Position numbers and translations under genes: made by a program. Below the pieces are notes generated by a model. The model did no database searches. It was not told the origin of the DNA and saw only the letters and a program-made list of their open reading frames with translations. 64,000 nucleotides of DNA from Alphaproteobacteria bacterium (GTDB lineage Bacteria; Pseudomonadota; Alphaproteobacteria; Micropepsales; Micropepsaceae), in assembly GCA_947467345.1 (NCBI GenBank), contig CANIHD010000009.1, positions 48,816 to 112,815 of the forward strand. The letters are read 5' to 3'. Each line of letters opens with the position of its first letter. Position 1 is the first letter of the stretch. This document shows positions 1 through 8,737 of the stretch, in pieces.

Positions 1-2258
1 CCTATCCGGGTGGCTACAGCCCATCAGTGCGCACCATCACGCCGGCTAACGGAACGACGGTTCCGACCAACAACCCATACCGCCCGTCAGGTGTGCCGGC
101 GGGGACAGTGGTCCGTACGCATTATTCGTTGATGAAGGAGTTCCCATCTCATTCGACGGAAGGTTCGATCAGCCAAGGCTATGCCTTTGGATTGAACTTC
201 GACGAATTGCCCTATGACTGGCACGGCAAGGCATATTTCTCGACGACCGAGGAATATAGCTGGTCGTTCATGCGCAATCTGGTCAATCCGAACGCGTTCG
301 ATGCGGCGGTCGGCAATACCATCGCTTCGACGGCGGCAAGCGGTTCGACGCCCGCGCATTCCGCCTATTCCAAGCCGGCGAATATTCCATACCTCAACAC
401 GTTCTGCGATGCGCTGGTTTATCAGTGCAATTCACCGCAGACATTGGAGTTCATTCGCGCTTTCCGCGATGACGATTCCAACTTCAATGATCGCCAGTTC
501 GGCTTGAATTTCGATGGTCCGATTTTTGATTTCCCATTCCTGGGCGGGCCAATCCTCGGCGCGGTCGGCTTCGAAAAACTGTCGCAGCATTTTTACCTGC
601 GCAGCTATCGCAACGAGAACACGTTCCATCCGGAAATTACGACGAACTCGCTGCAATACAACAAGCAGCTCAACTGGGCGGTCTTCGGACAGGTGAATAT
701 TCCCGTCATCACCGACCGCAATGCGCTTCCCTTTGTCAAAGGGCTCTTGTTCGAACTTGGCTATCGCTATGACGATTATTACTACGCCGGCAACAAGGTG
801 AAGACGCCAAAATTGGCGGCGAACTGGGATGTGGGCAGCGGCCTGACGCTACGTGGCGCGGTAGGTTCTTCCTTCAACACGCCCGGCTTCGGGTTGATCA
901 CCAATTACGAAGGCATTCGCGAACGGCATGGCATGGTGAACAAGGGTTTCCTCGCCGGAAATCTTGTTCTCGATTGTCCTGCACACACTTTGCTGGGCAA
1001 TGCTGCCGGCGCCGCGGTTCCGGGATCGTTGCAGGCGAAACTCAATCCCAATTGTCTTGGCGCGGTGGGCCGTCCGGCAGATCCTGGTGCAGGCACGGAT
1101 CAATCGATCACGCGTCCCGTCGGGTTCGATCTCGGACCCTCGCTCTTCTTTCTGCGCGGTGAAGCATTGGGTCCGGAAACCGCCGATCAATGGTCTCTCG
1201 GATTCAATTTCGCGCCGCGTCCGGATGATCCGTACACAGGCATTCTCTTCGGCCTAAGTGTGGATGTGAGCTGGTGGAACATTCAGCGTGAAGGGCTGAT
1301 CAACACGATCAATGCCGGCGAAGGCGTGAACGATCCGAGCTCTTTCGACTACGCGCAGACCACTCTGGCGAACGGCGACCCCTATACCTCGCGCTATATC
1401 GCGATACCTCGTCCGGATTTGCCGCTGACGGCGCCTGAAAACGCAACGTTCAAACAGATCATCGACGATCTGATTGGGAGCGGCAAAGCCGAGTACGATC
1501 CCAATTCGGTGCCCTTCGTCAAATTCCTGACCTACTCGAGCACGTTCAACACGCAAGGCTTCGAGCAATATTCGGGAATCGATTTCAGCCTTGCTTACGA
1601 TTGGGACATGGGCGCATTCGGTTCGATGGGCGCCAGTGTTTCCGGTGACTACCGCCTGCGGCATCGTACGCAGAATGGTATCGGTAGCCCGATCATTGAC
1701 GACTACACCCAAACGATTCGGGGTACCGACACCGTCGAAGGACAAAATTCCGGTCACCAGCTCCAACGCGCACGCTTCAATCTGCGGTGGACCGATGCGG
1801 ACGCGACGTGGAACGTCAATCTCGGCTCGACATGGATACCGCATACATTCAACGGCGGCATTCCACCGGCGTGCTTCTGGCGCGACGATTACGGTCCCGG
1901 CACGACATGGGCGCAAGCACGAGGTTATGCCGGATGTTATCCCGGTTCGCCTTTCTATCCGCAGCCGGCCTTGAAGGCGCAAGGCGCTAATGACGTGGAT
2001 ATTACGGAGCAAGAATTTGCCGGCGTATTGCAGCCGTCGCAGATGTTCTTCGACCTCGCCATTGCCTACAGCACGGGCGACATGCCGACGAATGCCTATC
2101 TGCAGAATCTGCGGATCACGCTGAACGTCAACAACATCCTTAACCGTCTGCCGTCGGCCATCGACTATGACGGCAGAACGGCCAGCGGCAGCCAACGCAT
2201 CCGCCAAGGCAACCCGCTGCAACGGACGGTCGGGCTGACGATCACGAAAACCTTCTGA
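1..2258 (+). CDS. TonB-dependent receptor, C-terminal part (cut by window start)
   Basis: The reading frame is open from position 3, so the gene starts upstream of the window; about 750 residues are visible. TBDRs are outer-membrane beta-barrels that import siderophores, sugars or other ligands with TonB energy. The visible part is barrel: alternating aromatic and polar strands, large extracellular loops with Cys pairs (for example around positions 975-1065 and 1850-1940), and a C-terminus ending in Phe, as in outer-membrane proteins. The N-terminal signal, TonB box and plug lie outside the window. The long Pro/Asn-rich loops resemble the large TBDR class of Caulobacterales and Sphingomonadales. 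A terminator follows directly. The substrate cannot be told. Confidence 0.9.
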   Translation, partial: YPGGYSPSVRTITPANGTTVPTNNPYRPSGVPAGTVVRTHYSLMKEFPSHSTEGSISQGYAFGLNFDELPYDWHGKAYFSTTEEYSWSFMRNLVNPNAFDAAVGNTIASTAASGSTPAHSAYSKPANIPYLNTFCDALVYQCNSPQTLEFIRAFRDDDSNFNDRQFGLNFDGPIFDFPFLGGPILGAVGFEKLSQHFYLRSYRNENTFHPEITTNSLQYNKQLNWAVFGQVNIPVITDRNALPFVKGLLFELGYRYDDYYYAGNKVKTPKLAANWDVGSGLTLRGAVGSSFNTPGFGLITNYEGIRERHGMVNKGFLAGNLVLDCPAHTLLGNAAGAAVPGSLQAKLNPNCLGAVGRPADPGAGTDQSITRPVGFDLGPSLFFLRGEALGPETADQWSLGFNFAPRPDDPYTGILFGLSVDVSWWNIQREGLINTINAGEGVNDPSSFDYAQTTLANGDPYTSRYIAIPRPDLPLTAPENATFKQIIDDLIGSGKAEYDPNSVPFVKFLTYSSTFNTQGFEQYSGIDFSLAYDWDMGAFGSMGASVSGDYRLRHRTQNGIGSPIIDDYTQTIRGTDTVEGQNSGHQLQRARFNLRWTDADATWNVNLGSTWIPHTFNGGIPPACFWRDDYGPGTTWAQARGYAGCYPGSPFYPQPALKAQGANDVDITEQEFAGVLQPSQMFFDLAIAYSTGDMPTNAYLQNLRITLNVNNILNRLPSAIDYDGRTASGSQRIRQGNPLQRTVGLTITKTF

Positions 2259-2274
2259 TCTAGCGGTCTTCCCC

Positions 2275-2309
2275 AGGCGTCGCAGGCTGTGTCTGCGGCG
2301 CCTTTTTTT
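2275..2309 (+). terminator. Rho-independent terminator after the first TBDR
   Basis: An 11-bp stem (2275-2285 with 2293-2303, one G-U pair) with a 7-nt loop is followed by a run of seven T. It starts 16 nt after the receptor stop codon. Confidence 0.85.
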
Positions 2310-2405
2310 GCCCGGGCGGCAGGGTGGCCGGTGCTCTCGACGGCGCGCCTCGACCTGGCTTAAAAGGCTCAGCCTTTACCGCCCGCATTTTTCAAAGAGA
2401 CACCG

Positions 2406-3350
2406 ATGTCCGACCTGAACCTGAAGACCGTCACCCGCACCGCGGGGAACAACAAAGCGCTCAAAGACGGCACCGTGAAGCCGCACGGGTTTTCGTTCGC
2501 CTTCGAGGAAGTCGATCCGCTGATTGCTGCCTTCCGCAGGATGGTGCGCGGCTCCGAGTTCGACATCTGTGAACTCGCCATCACCACTTATATTTGCGCC
2601 AAGGCGCACGGCAAACGCTTCACCGCCATCCCCGTGTTTCTGGTGCGGGCATTTCATCATGGCGCCATTCTGGTCAACACCAAGGCCGGCATCCGCACGC
2701 CGAAAGATCTTGAAGGGCGCAAAGTGGGCGTCAATCGCGGCTACACCGTTACCACCGGCGTGTGGGCCCGCGCGGTTTTGCAGGACGAGTACGGCGTGGA
2801 TTTGTCGAAGATCACTTGGGTGCTTTCCGGCGACGAACATGTCCAGGAATATAAGGCGCCATCAAACGTGGCGCCGATTGAGAAGGACAAAAAGATGGCC
2901 GACATGTTGATCGCGGGCGAACTCGCCGCTGCCATCGGCATCGAGGTTGATCATCCCGATGTGCAGCCGCTTATTCCCAATGCGTTGGAAGCCGGCATCT
3001 CGGCGCTGAAATCGCGCGGGCATTATCCGATCAACCATCTTGTGGTGATCCGCGATGAGCTTTTGGAGGCGCATCCGAATCTGGCCCGCGACGTGTTTGA
3101 CACGTTCGCCGAAGCGAAGCGAATTTATGTCGCGAAGCTCAAGGCCGGCACCATCGAGAAGCCGACCGAGCAAGACGAAATCCATCGCCGCGTCATGGAG
3201 ATCACGGGCGATCCGTTGCCCTACGGCATCGAATCCAATCGCCGCGTGCTGGAGGATCTGGTGGGACATGCGTACACGCAAGGCATCATCACCCGCCGCA
3301 CGAAAGTGGAAGAGCTCTTCACCAAAGACTCAGGCACGCTGAGCGCGTGA
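2406..3350 (+). CDS. 4,5-dihydroxyphthalate decarboxylase-like / periplasmic-binding-fold protein
   Basis: The 314-aa protein has the type 2 periplasmic-binding fold seen in the NMT1/PhnD-like and Pht5 (4,5-dihydroxyphthalate decarboxylase) families. Visible family features are an N-terminal ligand-pocket segment (residues 35-60, ending GSEFDICELAITTY), a hinge segment KDLEGRKVGVNRGYTVTTG near residue 100, and a C-terminal helical part. There is no signal peptide, so a cytoplasmic enzyme fits better than a transporter-binding protein. The start is the ATG behind AAAGAGA. It is convergent with the hydrolase gene (10-nt gap). Together with the PanB-like aldolase and the LigB-type dioxygenase further on, it suggests use of aromatic acids; the substrate is inferred only. 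Confidence 0.7.
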   Translation: MSDLNLKTVTRTAGNNKALKDGTVKPHGFSFAFEEVDPLIAAFRRMVRGSEFDICELAITTYICAKAHGKRFTAIPVFLVRAFHHGAILVNTKAGIRTPKDLEGRKVGVNRGYTVTTGVWARAVLQDEYGVDLSKITWVLSGDEHVQEYKAPSNVAPIEKDKKMADMLIAGELAAAIGIEVDHPDVQPLIPNALEAGISALKSRGHYPINHLVVIRDELLEAHPNLARDVFDTFAEAKRIYVAKLKAGTIEKPTEQDEIHRRVMEITGDPLPYGIESNRRVLEDLVGHAYTQGIITRRTKVEELFTKDSGTLSA

Positions 3351-3360
3351 GCCGGCGAAA

Positions 3361-4218
3361 TCAGCTGGCGGTTGCTTTGTCCAGGAATTCGAGCACGCGC
3401 GTGGGCGCCGTGGCTTCCGTTTGCTGCGCCACCGGCACATCCCAATATTCGCTTTTCGGGAAGCACTCTTCGAAATAGCGCGCGGCGCTGGTGGCGTGGG
3501 CGGGGTCATGGCCCGGCACAACAAGCACCGGAATATCGCAGCGCATCATGTCTTCCGGTTCGGCGCCCGGCGCGGTGTCGCGGTCTAGCAGCGTGCGCGC
3601 CATGCCGGCGACGATGAGTTTGTATTTCTCCACATCCTGCTTGCCGTAAAGCTCCGCGAAAGCGCGGTCGCTACGCAAGACGGACGCCCACGGTCCGCCA
3701 CGCGGGTCTTCGCCAAAGCTTTTATTGTTGCTTTGCGCCAGCTCCACCACGCCATTCAGCCCGTGGCCGACGACATAGGCGAGGTGAATTGCAAAACGCT
3801 GATGGCCACTGAGACGGTATTTCGGTCCGCCCACTGGCCACCACAGCACCAGACTTTTCACGCGCTCAGGGTGGAGAATGCCGAACAACGCCACCGGCGA
3901 AACGCCCATGCAGCCGCCCATGATGTGGGCTTTCTCGTGCCCGAGAAAATCCAGCAGCCCGCGCCCTTGCGCCACATAGTCGGCCCAGGTGACGCGCTCG
4001 ACGCGTCCGCCCGAAGCGCCGCATTCGCGCCGGTCGAACACGATGCAGGTGTATTTCTTCGGCAAATGGTCGAGGAATTTGACCGTCTTATAGATGCTCT
4101 GGCTGCTCCATTTTTCGACCGTCGCGTCGAAGCCGCCGGGCGCATACATCAGCAGCGGCGGACCTTCGCCGATCACTTCGTAACGCGTCTTGATGCCGCC
4201 GATGTCCGCAAATGCCAT
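3361..4218 (-). CDS. Alpha/beta hydrolase with a Cys at the nucleophile position
   Basis: The 285-aa protein has the alpha/beta-hydrolase fold: the oxyanion-hole strand PPLLMYAPGGFDA near residue 25, and a strand-nucleophile-helix elbow reading GGCMGVS near residue 100 in place of the usual GxSxG. A late Asp region (VVPGHDP) may hold the acid residue. No clear catalytic His is visible in its usual C-terminal place. The ATG at 4218 is preferred over an upstream GTG at 4227 because AAGGTGG lies at ideal distance. The gene follows the PanB-like gene on the same strand (63-nt gap), so the two may share a transcript. Substrate unknown; a C-C bond hydrolase or esterase role is possible. Confidence 0.75.
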   Translation of the reverse strand: MAFADIGGIKTRYEVIGEGPPLLMYAPGGFDATVEKWSSQSIYKTVKFLDHLPKKYTCIVFDRRECGASGGRVERVTWADYVAQGRGLLDFLGHEKAHIMGGCMGVSPVALFGILHPERVKSLVLWWPVGGPKYRLSGHQRFAIHLAYVVGHGLNGVVELAQSNNKSFGEDPRGGPWASVLRSDRAFAELYGKQDVEKYKLIVAGMARTLLDRDTAPGAEPEDMMRCDIPVLVVPGHDPAHATSAARYFEECFPKSEYWDVPVAQQTEATAPTRVLEFLDKATAS

Positions 4219-4281
4219 GTTGTCCACCTTGTCAGGGATGCCTAAACCGAAGGGACGCCTAAACCGCTCCGTCCATCACGC

Positions 4282-5121
4282 CTATTTCGTGGGCGCTTGG
4301 CCTCGAACGTGATTGCCGGCGCGCACATCGGCGGCGTAGTTCGAAATGGCTTCCAGTGCGATCTTGGAAATGTTGGCGTAGTTGTCGCCCGTGGCGTCCA
4401 ACGCCGCCGCGCTATATCCGATCGCGGCATGCGCCATGCGCATGCGCCCATCCAGCCAAGGTCCGCCGCCGAAGCCGCCGATGACCGGCAATTTCGCGGC
4501 GCGCGTCACCGCTTCGCCTGCCACCGCACCGGAATTGGTGAAATCGAGCAGCGAGGCGCCGGCATCTTCCAGGAGCTTTGCTTCTTCCACCATCTTGGCC
4601 GCCATGCTTGCGGCGAGTTCGGCGCCCGGCTTGTTCATTGCGTTGTATTGCAGGCCGAAAGCCATGGCCGTTTGCGGCGTCAAACCGAATTGCGCGAACA
4701 CCGGAATGCCGGCGCGTGCAATCGCCGTCACCGCTTCGGGATAATCCGCTGCGCCGTCCAATTTGATAATGTCCGCGCCCGCTTCCTTCACAATGCGGAT
4801 GGCGGCGCGCACGGCGCTGTCGATGCCTTCCTGCAACGTTCCGAAGGGAAAATCACACGAGAGCAGCGCGCGCTTAGTGCCGCGCCGCACCGCTTTGCAG
4901 ACGAGAATCATTTCTTCCAGCGTGACTTCCAGCGGCGTCGCGTGGCCCCAGAGATTGATGCCGACAGTGTCACCAACGGAAATGATGTCGACGCCCGCTT
5001 GGTCAACGATACGCGCCATTTGGTAGTCCCATGCCACAACACCGACGATCTTGCGGCCGTCGCGTTTCATCTGATGCAATTGCGGAATGGTGATTTTCTC
5101 GGACGACGACGCGGCGGACAT
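4282..5121 (-). CDS. PanB-like (ketopantoate hydroxymethyltransferase superfamily) TIM-barrel protein
   Basis: The 279-aa protein aligns by eye with 3-methyl-2-oxobutanoate hydroxymethyltransferase: N-terminal ITIPQLHQMKRDGRKIV, the metal-site region DIISVGDTVGINLWG, the second Asp in SCDFPFG, a Lys strand IKLDGA and the loop FGLTPQTAMAFG. True PanB makes ketopantoate for pantothenate and CoA. Several positions differ from canonical PanB (AWDY for AYDY, CDFPFG for ADMPFG), no panC is near, and the neighbours are hydrolase and aromatic-acid genes. A related aldolase acting on another 2-oxo acid is therefore possible. It starts at ATG behind AGGAG and ends with TAG. Confidence 0.75.
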   Translation of the reverse strand: MSAASSSEKITIPQLHQMKRDGRKIVGVVAWDYQMARIVDQAGVDIISVGDTVGINLWGHATPLEVTLEEMILVCKAVRRGTKRALLSCDFPFGTLQEGIDSAVRAAIRIVKEAGADIIKLDGAADYPEAVTAIARAGIPVFAQFGLTPQTAMAFGLQYNAMNKPGAELAASMAAKMVEEAKLLEDAGASLLDFTNSGAVAGEAVTRAAKLPVIGGFGGGPWLDGRMRMAHAAIGYSAAALDATGDNYANISKIALEAISNYAADVRAGNHVRGQAPTK

Positions 5122-5226
5122 GGGCGCTCCTGGCTAGGCGGGAAGTGAGGTCGGCTGATCCCGCGATGCTATAGGAAAGCCGGCCCACGCTGACAAGGAT
5201 GGGCGCATCCGGGGGCGAACACAAAT

Positions 5227-5263
5227 GCGCCCGCCCGATCCTTTCATGGACCGGACGGGCGCT
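5227..5263 (-). terminator. Hairpin, probable terminator of the small exported protein gene
   Basis: A 15-bp inverted repeat (5227-5241 with 5249-5263) lies between the stop of the small gene at 5288 and the PanB-like gene. Two mismatches on the plus strand become G-U pairs in the minus-strand RNA, which suggests it acts on minus-strand transcripts. The following U-tract is weak. Confidence 0.5.
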
Positions 5264-5287
5264 GGGATTGCTAGTGGTTCGGCTTAG

Positions 5288-5653
5288 TTACCGGTGGCCA
5301 TAATGGTTCGGCGGCGGGTAGTTATATGGGCCGTTATAGCCATAGAAGCTGTCGCCATAGTAACCGTCGTCGTAACCATAGCTGTCGTTACGGTAATTGC
5401 CACTGCGATAATTGTCTTCGCGGTTGTTGTTGGCCGCGAGCGCCGCAATGGTGCCGAGCGCGAGAAGGCCGAACACGACCGCCGCGCCGTTGTTGTTGTC
5501 GCGACGATACTGATGCGCCGGCGGTGGAGCCACGCGCACGATATGACCATGACGGTCATGACGATGCGGGTAATTTGCCGGGTGTGCCATTGCGCTGCCG
5601 GTCGTCGCGGTCACCAGCGCCGCGGCCAGCGTGATCGAAAGCAGCTTTTTCAT
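5288..5653 (-). CDS. Small exported protein, His/Asn/Tyr/Gly-rich
   Basis: The 121-aa protein has a clear Sec signal peptide (residues 1-23, cleavage after GSAMA), a His-rich segment (HPANYPHRHDRHGH), one hydrophobic segment (about 58-75, AAVVFGLLALGTIAALA) and a low-complexity tail rich in Asn, Tyr, Asp and Gly. Such small proteins are common in alphaproteobacteria and mostly uncharacterised. The His-rich mature start could bind metal, but nothing else shows it. It is monocistronic, with a hairpin behind it and the repeat cluster ahead of it. Function unknown. Confidence 0.75.
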   Translation of the reverse strand: MKKLLSITLAAALVTATTGSAMAHPANYPHRHDRHGHIVRVAPPPAHQYRRDNNNGAAVVFGLLALGTIAALAANNNREDNYRSGNYRNDSYGYDDGYYGDSFYGYNGPYNYPPPNHYGHR

Positions 5654-5792
5654 TGTCGTCGTTCCAAACGTGCGCGCTAGAAAGCGCGGCTCGAGGGCCC
5701 ATGCCCTTTTCGACGCGGATATTCACACGTTGCGCCTGAACCGGGTCTGAATGAAAAACGCCGCCTTTCAGCGGCAATTCCGCGAGCGATCG

Positions 5793-5990
5793 CCCCTCCG
5801 TTCGCTTTCGCGAACACCTCCCCCGTAAAAACGGGGGAGGAAAGAAATGGAGTACAGAGGCGCAATGATCAGTACACAAACAAGATTTATGGGTTCCGCC
5901 AGGTATGCGGATTGCCGAATCATAGGATTGCACAGAGTCTTTCCTGCCCCGCTTGCGGGGGAGGTCCTCTGCGAAGCAGAGGGGAGGGGG
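5793..5990. repeat. Composite palindromic repeat, copy A, in a 432-nt gene-free stretch
   Basis: The gene-free stretch 5654-6085 holds two GC-rich modules. Module 1 (5793-5844) has the hairpins TTCGC/GCGAA (5801-5814) and CCTCCCCCGT/ACGGGGGAGG (5817-5840). Module 2 (5940-5990) has the hairpins CCTGCCCCGC/GCGGGGGAGG (5943-5964) and CCTCTGC/GCAGAGG (5966-5982). The same two modules recur at 23463-23634 and 47746-47888. It lies just 3' of the HlyC/CorC gene and upstream of the small exported protein gene. Apart from this I see nothing in the stretch. Confidence 0.85.
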
Positions 5991-6085
5991 ATTGTGAGCG
6001 TTGAGGGCGACACGCCGCGGTCTTTCAAACCCGCGCTGGCGGGCGTGGTGCGCTACCGTATTTTCAGCGACTGCGCCTCAGCGCA

Positions 6086-7390
6086 TCAAACAGCCACTCT
6101 TCGCGTTGACGGCAAACGCGTAGCGAGAACTTTGTCGATGCGGCGCCCGTCGAGATCCATCACTTCGAAACGCCAGCCATGACGATCGAATACTTCGCCG
6201 ACTTTTGGCAACGCGCCGAAACCGTCGAGCGCGAATCCGGCAACCGTGTTGTAGCTGTGATTCTCCGGTAGCGTGATGCCGATGAGATCGGCGAATTCGT
6301 CCGCCGGCATCCAACCCGAGAGAAGATAGGAGCCGCCATCGCGTTTCACGGCCGGCGGTTCCGCAGGGCCCTCTTCGTCGGCGAAGCCGCCGACGATCGC
6401 TTCCAGAATATCGGCCGGCGTAATCAGTCCGACGAAATTTCCGTATTCGTCATGCACCAGCGCCATATGTACTGACGCCGTCTTCAGCATCTCCACCGCT
6501 TCGCCCGCGTCCATGCTTTCGGGAATGATCGGCGCTTCCTTCACCAGCGCGCGCAAATCACCATCGGTGCCTGCCATCACCGCGTTCAACACATCCTTGG
6601 CTTGTAATATGCCGAGCAGTTCGTCGGGGTTGCCGTCATGCACCGGCAGGCGCGAATGCGGACTATTGGCGATCTTCTTGCGCAACTCGTCCTGCGGTGC
6701 CGAAAGATCCAAGAGATCGACATCGTTGCGCGGCGTCATCACCGCCACCACCGGGCGGTCGGCAAGGCGCATCACGCCGGAAATCATTTCGCGTTCGCCG
6801 GGCTCCAGCACGCCGCTGCGTTCCGCTTCAGCGATGACGCTGCGAATTTCTTCTTCGGTGACTTGCTCGGCCGGCGCGTTGCGATAGCCGAACAGGCGAA
6901 GAACTATACGGCCCGATAAATCGAGAAGGCTCACGAGTGGCGATGTCACCCGCGACAGGAGCATCATTGCCGGCGCCACTTGCAGCGCGATCTTTTCCGG
7001 ATTGCGTAGCGCGATCTGTTTGGGAACGAGTTCGCCAACGATCAGCGAGAAATAGGTGATGATCGCCACCACCAGACCGATGCCAAGGCCTTGCGCCCAA
7101 TCGGCATCCATCCCCTGCGCGGCGAACCAGTTTTCGAGACGCAAACCCAGCGTGGCGCCGGAGATGGCACCCGAGAGAACACCGACAAGGGTGATGCCGA
7201 TCTGCACCGTCGAGAGAAAGCGGCCGGGGTCTGAATTCAGCGCCAGCGCTCGGCGCGAGCCCGGCGCATCCTTGGCAACCAGCGCCTTGAGCCGCGCGGG
7301 GCGCGACGACACCACCGCAAGTTCGGAAAGGGCAAGAAGTCCGTTCAGAATGATAAGGACGGCAACGAGGCAGATTTCCAGGGTAAGCAT
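6086..7390 (-). CDS. HlyC/CorC family (CNNM-type) transporter
   Basis: The 434-aa protein has the standard layout: an N-terminal DUF21/CNNM membrane domain (about 1-190, three to four helices), a pair of CBS domains (about 210-330, with MTPRNDVDLLD and VHMALVHDEYGNFVGLITP) and a C-terminal CorC_HlyC domain (about 350-425). Members are membrane proteins linked to magnesium or cobalt efflux and resistance; the old name hemolysin is misleading. The ATG at 7390 begins directly with the first membrane helix. It is a single gene after the bufferin operon on the same strand, with a 94-nt gap. Length is normal for the family. Confidence 0.88.
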   Translation of the reverse strand: MLTLEICLVAVLIILNGLLALSELAVVSSRPARLKALVAKDAPGSRRALALNSDPGRFLSTVQIGITLVGVLSGAISGATLGLRLENWFAAQGMDADWAQGLGIGLVVAIITYFSLIVGELVPKQIALRNPEKIALQVAPAMMLLSRVTSPLVSLLDLSGRIVLRLFGYRNAPAEQVTEEEIRSVIAEAERSGVLEPGEREMISGVMRLADRPVVAVMTPRNDVDLLDLSAPQDELRKKIANSPHSRLPVHDGNPDELLGILQAKDVLNAVMAGTDGDLRALVKEAPIIPESMDAGEAVEMLKTASVHMALVHDEYGNFVGLITPADILEAIVGGFADEEGPAEPPAVKRDGGSYLLSGWMPADEFADLIGITLPENHSYNTVAGFALDGFGALPKVGEVFDRHGWRFEVMDLDGRRIDKVLATRLPSTRRVAV

Positions 7391-7484
7391 GGGGCAGGGA
7401 ATAGCAGACAGGTGGCCTCGGCAACAATCGCTTCGGCGATAGCCCCCCAGCTTTGGCTGCTCGTTGCTACTGGCTCGGCACCGG

Positions 7485-7949
7485 CTACGCCGGCTGCGGC
7501 CTTAACCCTAGCCAATTTGCCAAAACATGGCCCAAGGAGACGGCGCCCGCGCCACGGGTCAACAAAATCAAGAGCATAGCTACCCACTGGATGTGGGTGG
7601 GCCAGGCGCCAGGGTAAACGAAGAGCTGAATTACCGCCGTCATGCCGAGAAGTGCCAGCGCCGTCGAGCGCACCAGTAGACCAAGGACCAAAAGTACGGG
7701 CGTGGTCAGCTCCATCGTGGTGGCCATGTAAGCCGCAAATTCGGGAGGCAGCACTGGCACCCGATATTCTTCGGCAAAGAGATAAAGGGTGGAATCCCAG
7801 TTCGCGAGCTTGGTCATGCCGGAATTCCAGAACACCACCGCCAGCGCGAAACGCAACGGCAAGGCTAGAAGCGAATATGGCACCGTATTCAGCCACGCAA
7901 TTGCGCGCGCCGGCAAAGCCAGAAGGGAATTCTTCTCCGTGGTGTTCAT
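7485..7949 (-). CDS. DoxX family membrane protein of the bufferin operon
   Basis: The 154-aa protein has four predicted membrane helices and the DoxX pattern (FALAVVFWNSGMTKLANW near residue 35, then helices with TPVLLVLGLLVRSTALALLG). DoxX-type proteins are the usual last gene of bufferin/gig operons (gigT in gigPABT), presumably serving redox or maturation steps at the inner membrane. The ATG overlaps the stop of the DUF2063 gene (ATGA), showing translational coupling. It ends with TAG, with a second in-frame TAG six codons later. The family is firm; the exact role is inferred from context. Confidence 0.85.
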   Translation of the reverse strand: MNTTEKNSLLALPARAIAWLNTVPYSLLALPLRFALAVVFWNSGMTKLANWDSTLYLFAEEYRVPVLPPEFAAYMATTMELTTPVLLVLGLLVRSTALALLGMTAVIQLFVYPGAWPTHIQWVAMLLILLTRGAGAVSLGHVLANWLGLRPQPA

Positions 7950-8737
7950 TGTTCGTCTCCGCTCGTAGAGGATTGTTCAATTCGGAAATCGTGAAAGCGC
8001 CCGCGCGCGAAATGTTCGGCCATCAGCGCGGTCAGAGTTTCAGGCGCGAGTGTTGATGCCGCTTCGCCTAATGTGGTTCCGGCCACGAGGGCTTTGGCAA
8101 ATTCCCATGCGACGCGATCTTGCCGCGTCACGGCGATGCCGCTCGCGAGACGTTCGACGCAAAGGAAGAATGGTCCTTCGCCAAAAGCGATTTCATCGAG
8201 TGCGTTGTCGTCTTCCGTAAGTACGGCTTGCCAAATGGAATCGACCGGAAACGAAACCTTCAGAAACGTCAAAGCAGGTTGCGGTACGAAGACGATTCTC
8301 GGGTGATCTTCAGTCTCGATGGCCGCCAGCGCGACGGGATCGAGTGCTTCAGAATCGTCAGCGTGAAGCGCGCGCGACACCGCCCATTCCAAACGCGCGA
8401 GATCGGGCAGATATGGAAGCGAGGAGGCGGGTGCGAATGAGTCCAGAAAATCGGCAAAGCCTTCGCCGTAGCAGTTTAAATCGGCTGCTGTAGGAGGATT
8501 CGCTTCGACGAAGTGGCGGCCGGCGCCGGTTAAGAATTCTTCGCCGACCACGCGTTGCACGGCCGGATAGGTGAGCCGTAAGGCGGTGTCGAGCGCCGAA
8601 AGATAGGTGCCGCGATAGATGCTCAAGCGCGCCCCGGCGTCGATGCCATTCGCGATGAACATTTCGCCGAGTTCATTTGCCGGCTGCCCAAGAATGGCGA
8701 CGGAGAAATGGGTTTGAACCTCACGCAGCGTCGGCAT
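7946..8737 (-). CDS. bufC: DUF2063 protein, bufferin maturation partner (BufC/GigB-like)
   Basis: The 263-aa protein begins with the DUF2063 DNA-binding-like domain (about 1-100: MPTLREVQTHFSVAIL, then GIDAGARLSIYRGTYLSALD). In MNIO operons such proteins act as partner or substrate-recruiting subunits for the DUF692 enzyme. The rest of the protein (100-263) is less conserved. The gene overlaps the end of the DUF692 gene by 17 nt and the start of the DoxX gene by 3 nt, so the operon is tightly coupled. The DNA-binding name is historical; binding to the precursor peptide is the likely role. Confidence 0.88.
   Translation of the reverse strand: MPTLREVQTHFSVAILGQPANELGEMFIANGIDAGARLSIYRGTYLSALDTALRLTYPAVQRVVGEEFLTGAGRHFVEANPPTAADLNCYGEGFADFLDSFAPASSLPYLPDLARLEWAVSRALHADDSEALDPVALAAIETEDHPRIVFVPQPALTFLKVSFPVDSIWQAVLTEDDNALDEIAFGEGPFFLCVERLASGIAVTRQDRVAWEFAKALVAGTTLGEAASTLAPETLTALMAEHFARGRFHDFRIEQSSTSGDEQ

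Noticed and set aside
1254..2222. 322-codon open frame on the minus strand inside the first TBDR gene
   Set aside because: It mirrors a real receptor gene, its protein is Arg-rich with no family pattern, and it has no start context.
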